DNA from: a virus
Reading direction: 5' to 3' (one strand)
Length of the DNA stretch: 64,000 nucleotides
IMG/VR virus record: IMGVR_UViG_3300047557_002442
Coordinates: 37,220-101,219 of that record
The translations under genes were made by a program, and so were the position numbers. Within the stretch, counting starts at the first letter, position 1; every line of letters starts with the position of its first letter. This document shows positions 60,383 through 64,000 of this stretch, one piece after another. The notes beneath the pieces are model-generated. The model saw only the letters and a list, made by a program, of their open reading frames with translations. It did no database searches and was not told the DNA's origin.

Positions 60383-60797
60383 AGTACAACTCTAGTAATT
60401 GTTTTTCTCTTTCATATGCTTCGATCTCCCATGGTGCGTTGTCGTCATCACCTTCATACTTCTCACCACGGAATTTCATTACACCACGTTTTGACTCAAC
60501 AAGTTCTTGTAATGCATATTGTTTAACATGAACCATTTCATGAGCAAGTGTCTTTAGAATCTCTTCTTCATCTATATCTCGAAGTACTTCAACAACAAAA
60601 TCGATATCATACGAATCATAATTGATTAACTCTGTGAACCCATCTGCCTCTGAATCAAGGTCATTGAGGATATACACTGTAAGGCATATCTTGTCACGGG
60701 TTCTCTTCGGTATCAGGTGCTCAGCGAAAAACGTAACTGCTTTCATAAGCATCTTCTTCTGAGTCTTAGATCTGACACCTTTTATAGTTATGATCAT
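60345..60797 (-). CDS. SprT-like zinc metallopeptidase-like protein
   Basis: 150 aa. KTLAHEMVHVKQYAL has the HExxH motif near residue 64; PWEIEAYEREKQLLELY resembles the PWEKEAYERQ of the protein at 45 kb. Short for a protease, with an acidic EKYEGDDDNA insert. Overlaps the gp41 gene by four bases, so it is expressed with replication genes. Confidence 0.75.
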   Translation of the reverse strand: MIITIKGVRSKTQKKMLMKAVTFFAEHLIPKRTRDKICLTVYILNDLDSEADGFTELINYDSYDIDFVVEVLRDIDEEEILKTLAHEMVHVKQYALQELVESKRGVMKFRGEKYEGDDDNAPWEIEAYEREKQLLELYYGAQKDIQINIT

Positions 60798-62161
60798 ACG
60801 AAGCTTTCGAACTTACCCTTCATGTCTCGTTTACCAAAGTCACTCTTATCAAAAACAGGTGTATCGTCAACAATATCATCTTGAGCAACTTGCTCTACAT
60901 TATAAAGTCTCATCTTACTTCTGTCAACACCTACAACAAACTTTCTATGCATTGCTGGATCGTTGTAACGGTTCTTTAATTGCTTAACCATAATCTGACC
61001 AAGGTCTTGTAGTTCTTCTGTACTAATCAAAGCAAACATGAAGTCTGCTGTTGCTGGAAGACCAAAGGACTCACTTGTATCTTCTAAACCAAGATCTGTA
61101 CTTGTGAAGCCAGCTCTTGTTGTTTGTGTTGCACTAACAATTGGTACACCAGCCTCTACTGCTAAGCCTCTTAGCTCTTCCGCAATAGATTTGATATAGG
61201 TATAACTATTTACATTACTTCCATATTTAAGTCTTGATGATGTACAAATGTTTAGATAGTCAATGTAAATGATATCAGGTGTAAATGCTCTCTTAATCTT
61301 TAGTTCGTTCAGTAAGTGTCTAAAGTGAGCTGCTCCAGCAGAAGCTGTTGGATACTCTTTGATAATTAGTTTACCTTTTGTTTTACTTCTGACACGTTCA
61401 ATCTTTTTCTCATACACATCTTTAGGTAGGATGGAAATAGTGTCCAATGGCTCATTAAGTAAGTTAGCATCAATACGTTCGGCAATCTTTTCCTCAGCCA
61501 TCTCTAATGTAATATAAAGAACGTTCAGGTTCTGCATTAGGTTTGTTGCAGCACAGTGACACATGAACAAAGACTTACCAACACCTGTACCAGCAAGAGC
61601 AATGTTTAATGTCTTAACTGGAATACCACCTTTAGTGATTGTGTTAAAGTAATCTAGATCAAATGGGACACGTTTCTCTGTAACGTGATAGAATTCATAA
61701 CGCTTCTCAAAGTCGTCAATGAAGTCGTGACCTACAGCTGTGTCGAATGATACAGCAAGTGCATCAGATAGAATCTCAGGGATAGCACCTTTGCTTGTTT
61801 TACCTTTACCATCAAGGATCTGAATAGATTCCATGATAGCATTATACACTGCTTTGTCTTGACAGAACTTCTCAGTTTGATCAATCAACCAATCTAAGTC
61901 AACTGGTTGTTCTTCGATCTCTTGAATCTTGGATCTAAGTTGTTTGTTCTCTTCTTCCGAGAGTCCAACAAAGTTATCAAGTTCAACATCAATTGCTACC
62001 TTAGTTGGTGGATTACCATACTTGTCGACATAGCTTACAATCAGATCAAACAGAACTTTCTCAATACGAGACTGGAAGTATTCTGTCTTTATGAATGGTA
62101 AAACTTTTCTAAGGTATTGCTCGTTATAAACTAATCCACTAAAGATTGCATTTTCAATCAT
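60794..62161 (-). CDS. 41: Replicative DNA helicase (T4 gp41/DnaB-like)
   Basis: 455 aa against 475 for T4 gp41. Walker A ALAGTGVGKSLF (about residue 200), LYITLEMAEEKIAERI (DnaB H1a region), DIIYIDYLNIC (Walker B), and VSATQTTRAGF (H3/H4). The N-terminal domain has the IENAIFSGLVYNEQYLRKVLPF fold. It unwinds the fork and interacts with the gp61-type primase at 12.3 kb. Overlaps uvsX by 8 bp. Confidence 0.92.
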   Translation of the reverse strand: MIENAIFSGLVYNEQYLRKVLPFIKTEYFQSRIEKVLFDLIVSYVDKYGNPPTKVAIDVELDNFVGLSEEENKQLRSKIQEIEEQPVDLDWLIDQTEKFCQDKAVYNAIMESIQILDGKGKTSKGAIPEILSDALAVSFDTAVGHDFIDDFEKRYEFYHVTEKRVPFDLDYFNTITKGGIPVKTLNIALAGTGVGKSLFMCHCAATNLMQNLNVLYITLEMAEEKIAERIDANLLNEPLDTISILPKDVYEKKIERVRSKTKGKLIIKEYPTASAGAAHFRHLLNELKIKRAFTPDIIYIDYLNICTSSRLKYGSNVNSYTYIKSIAEELRGLAVEAGVPIVSATQTTRAGFTSTDLGLEDTSESFGLPATADFMFALISTEELQDLGQIMVKQLKNRYNDPAMHRKFVVGVDRSKMRLYNVEQVAQDDIVDDTPVFDKSDFGKRDMKGKFESFV

Positions 62162-63182
62162 CTGTCATTCCACTTCCGTAACTGAATTCTTGTTTTGCTA
62201 CTTCTTCAATTCTATTCAGCACTTCCTCCGTGAAATATTCTTCTGGGTTACGTGTAATCTCTTTACCAAACACCTTACGGCCATCTGGTAACTCATATCG
62301 AGTTGAGCTCTTAGTAAAGATACCATACTTTTCTGCTAAGTCAATCAATCCGTAGTAACGATCTAAGCCTTTGTCGTAAGTAAGTAACACTTCGACCTGT
62401 CCATTTTCTTTTGAGAGTCTTGACTTGAACATCTTGACTTTGATGATGTTTCCGATAACTTCATCTCCGTCTTTTTCTTTCTTTTTGCTGAGCATTGCAA
62501 TAGTGCTGGCAGCATACTTGAGTCCTGTACCACCTGATATCTCCTTCGTTGGAACATATGAACCTACAACCTCGTACACATGGTTGGTAACTAACATAGG
62601 TACTCTAACCTTTGCTAGCTTCAACGTTAGTACTCGGAATGTAGCCTTAATTACCTGTGACTTAGTCATGTCACGAGTATCCTTGCCTTCTAAACTATCT
62701 TCCATCTCTTTGGATGTAGATAGTAAGCCAAGACTGTCAAGAACAAACATCATTGGTGGACGTTTGTCTTCTGGTTCCTTCTCATAGGCATCGATCATCT
62801 TCAATGCATGAGTTTTAAATTTCTGAATAGTATCAGGTTCTGCTAGGATGACCCGAGTAGTATCAATACCACGTGACTCCATCATTTGTTTGGTTACAGC
62901 AGCCTCTGTATCGTAGTAAACTACTCCTCCTGTTGGGTTCTTCTCAAGGAAGGCTCTAACGACACCAAGGACGAAAAAAGTTTTACCAGTAGCGGACTCT
63001 CCTGCAAATGCAGTAATCTTATTATCAGGTATGCCGCCAAAGATGCTGCCTGAGAGAGCAGCGTTGAGAGCATAGCTGCCAGTATCAATAAAACCCCCAA
63101 ACTCAGCACTACCAGTGCCGTCAGAGGCAATGCAAGTATCCTCATCTTTTATAGTCTCCACTAAATTTCTAAAAAAGCTCAT
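62154..63182 (-). CDS. uvsX: UvsX-like RecA-family recombinase
   Basis: 342 aa against 391 for T4 UvsX. FAGESATGKTFFVLG Walker A (about residues 60-70), VVYYDTEAA, MMFVLDSLGLLSTSKE Walker B, LVTNHVYEVVGS. The acidic C-terminus typical of UvsX/RecA is short. It forms the presynaptic filament for recombination-dependent replication. Directly upstream of gp41 in the operon. Confidence 0.92.
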   Translation of the reverse strand: MSFFRNLVETIKDEDTCIASDGTGSAEFGGFIDTGSYALNAALSGSIFGGIPDNKITAFAGESATGKTFFVLGVVRAFLEKNPTGGVVYYDTEAAVTKQMMESRGIDTTRVILAEPDTIQKFKTHALKMIDAYEKEPEDKRPPMMFVLDSLGLLSTSKEMEDSLEGKDTRDMTKSQVIKATFRVLTLKLAKVRVPMLVTNHVYEVVGSYVPTKEISGGTGLKYAASTIAMLSKKKEKDGDEVIGNIIKVKMFKSRLSKENGQVEVLLTYDKGLDRYYGLIDLAEKYGIFTKSSTRYELPDGRKVFGKEITRNPEEYFTEEVLNRIEEVAKQEFSYGSGMTDD

Positions 63183-63191
63183 TATATCTCC

Positions 63192-63362
63192 TTAAAAGGG
63201 TGCTGGCTCAAAGTTGTTCCAATCGATAGCAGATTCAACAGGAACCCGCTCAAGTGTCCAACCTTCACGCTTGCTTATGTAGTGACGTGCTTCCGCTCTA
63301 CTATAGAACGAACGCATACGATCTCCAAACTCATCAACTGCAAAGTATTTGTATTTTGGCAT
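63192..63362 (-). CDS. 56-aa conserved phage protein
   Basis: MPKYKYFAVDEFGDRMRSFYSRAEARHYISKREGW then DWNNFEPAPF. The start MPKYKYF-VDEF and the AE-ARHYI-KR motif recur in T4-like marine phages upstream of uvsX. ATG overlaps the end of the next upstream gene (stop at 63362). Function unknown. Confidence 0.6.
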   Translation of the reverse strand: MPKYKYFAVDEFGDRMRSFYSRAEARHYISKREGWTLERVPVESAIDWNNFEPAPF

Positions 63363-63967
63363 TATTTGAATGTTACTAAAGAATCTTTATCAATCTCAAT
63401 TATACCAGATTTCTGATCATTAATCAACTCTAATTCTTTTTTTCTATCAAAGCCTGTGTATGCTGCTAGGAATAAAATCACTGCTAATGGATCAAAGACA
63501 GACACAATCAACATAATAACCCATCTCACAGCTTTTTCTAAATCAGAGGCTGTACTATCTTCTTTAAATAGCTGAGCAATGTATTTAATTGGTCCTACTT
63601 CTGCATCCTGCTTCAGTGACTCTTTACGGAGGGGAAGTGATTTTAAATTCAATTCTTTGATTTGTTTTGACGCGTCGGAGATTTCCGAGTTCGCTTTGCT
63701 ACGTTCTCTTGCTTGGGACTTTCTGATATTGACGGCTTTTTCGGGCTCTGTTTGGTCCACAAGCCTGTCCATAGATTCAATAGTTTTTTGAGCATTTGCT
63801 ATCCTTTTCTTTTCTGAGTCTATTTGTTGATCAATCAACTTTAACTCTATTGATGTGTCTCCAGCACCTACTGTTTGATCAATGTGTGCCTTTGATAAAA
63901 ATCCAAATGTTCCCATACTTGTAATAAACATTAAAATTACAATGGAAACAATGAGATATGACTTCAT
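63362..63967 (-). CDS. Membrane protein with coiled-coil middle (conserved in T4-like phages)
   Basis: 201 aa as read from ATG 63967; the frame stays open to the window edge, so the N-terminus may be longer. TM helix at about 3-22 (SYLIVSIVILMFITSMGTFGFL), long coiled coil (about 45-115), then a second TM near 145-170 (WVIMLIVSVFDPLAVILFLAAY). The FGFLSKAHIDQ motif is conserved in marine T4-like phage membrane proteins. Function unknown. Confidence 0.6.
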   Translation of the reverse strand: MKSYLIVSIVILMFITSMGTFGFLSKAHIDQTVGAGDTSIELKLIDQQIDSEKKRIANAQKTIESMDRLVDQTEPEKAVNIRKSQARERSKANSEISDASKQIKELNLKSLPLRKESLKQDAEVGPIKYIAQLFKEDSTASDLEKAVRWVIMLIVSVFDPLAVILFLAAYTGFDRKKELELINDQKSGIIEIDKDSLVTFK

Positions 63968-64000
63968 ATAAAGTGGACATACTTTCCAATGTCTATGAAG

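Overview
The window reads as part of the genome of a large T4-like marine myovirus that infects a Gram-negative bacterium. The evidence is a set of T4-type replication and metabolism genes: RNase H/FEN, gp61 primase, gp41 helicase, UvsX, NrdA/NrdB and ThyX. There are also conserved marine T4-like virion proteins, TATAAATA late-promoter boxes, a 27-tRNA array and densely packed small genes with stop/start overlaps. The host is probably a marine proteobacterium, because the phage carries curli secretion genes that need an outer membrane. I recall CsgG/CsgF-like genes from SAR11/OM43-type myoviruses, so a relative of those phages is my best guess (inference). Layout, almost all on the minus strand up to 51.4 kb: 0-2.1 kb holds nucleic-acid enzymes. 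2.1-6.1 kb is a sugar cassette (sedoheptulose-phosphate isomerase, heptose kinase, glycosyltransferase, sugar epimerase, nucleotidyltransferase). 6.1-13.3 kb is nucleotide metabolism and replication (RuvC-like resolvase, thermonuclease, NrdB, NrdA, ThyX, primase) and contains an i-spanin gene with an o-spanin gene nested inside it. 13.4-15.5 kb has a holin-like protein and conserved small genes. 15.5-26.2 kb encodes virion and internal proteins, including three with a T4 capsid-targeting-like N terminus. One of these is a HAD phosphatase and one looks like a ligase-type nucleotidyltransferase. 26.2-45.4 kb is a hyperplastic early region of many small genes, fed by about two dozen nearly identical sigma70 promoters (TTGACT, 17 bp, GATAAT). 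A single plus-strand gene interrupts it at 41.9 kb. 45.5-51.1 kb is a tRNA array with isoacceptors for all 20 amino acids, interspersed with an HNH nuclease, a PD-(D/E)XK-like nuclease, a tyrosine-phosphatase-like protein, a ClpP-like lipoprotein and two unexplained structured spacers. From 51.5 to 60.2 kb the coding strand switches to plus. A TATAAATA late promoter heads an operon encoding small membrane proteins, CsgF, CsgG, a curlin-repeat protein, a FecR-domain protein, a PA14-plus-curlin-repeat protein, an unknown protein and a CHASE2 class III nucleotidyl cyclase. Two small secreted proteins, a terminator and a DUF2061 membrane protein follow. 60.2-64 kb returns to minus-strand T4-like replication and recombination genes. 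The most unusual system is the 51.5-59.2 kb cluster. It appears to be a complete phage-borne curli-type (type VIII) export pore with its own amyloid-like substrates, physically linked to a FecR/CHASE2/adenylate-cyclase signalling pair. It would be expressed late, so it could act on the infected cell surface or produce extracellular fibres at lysis (inference).
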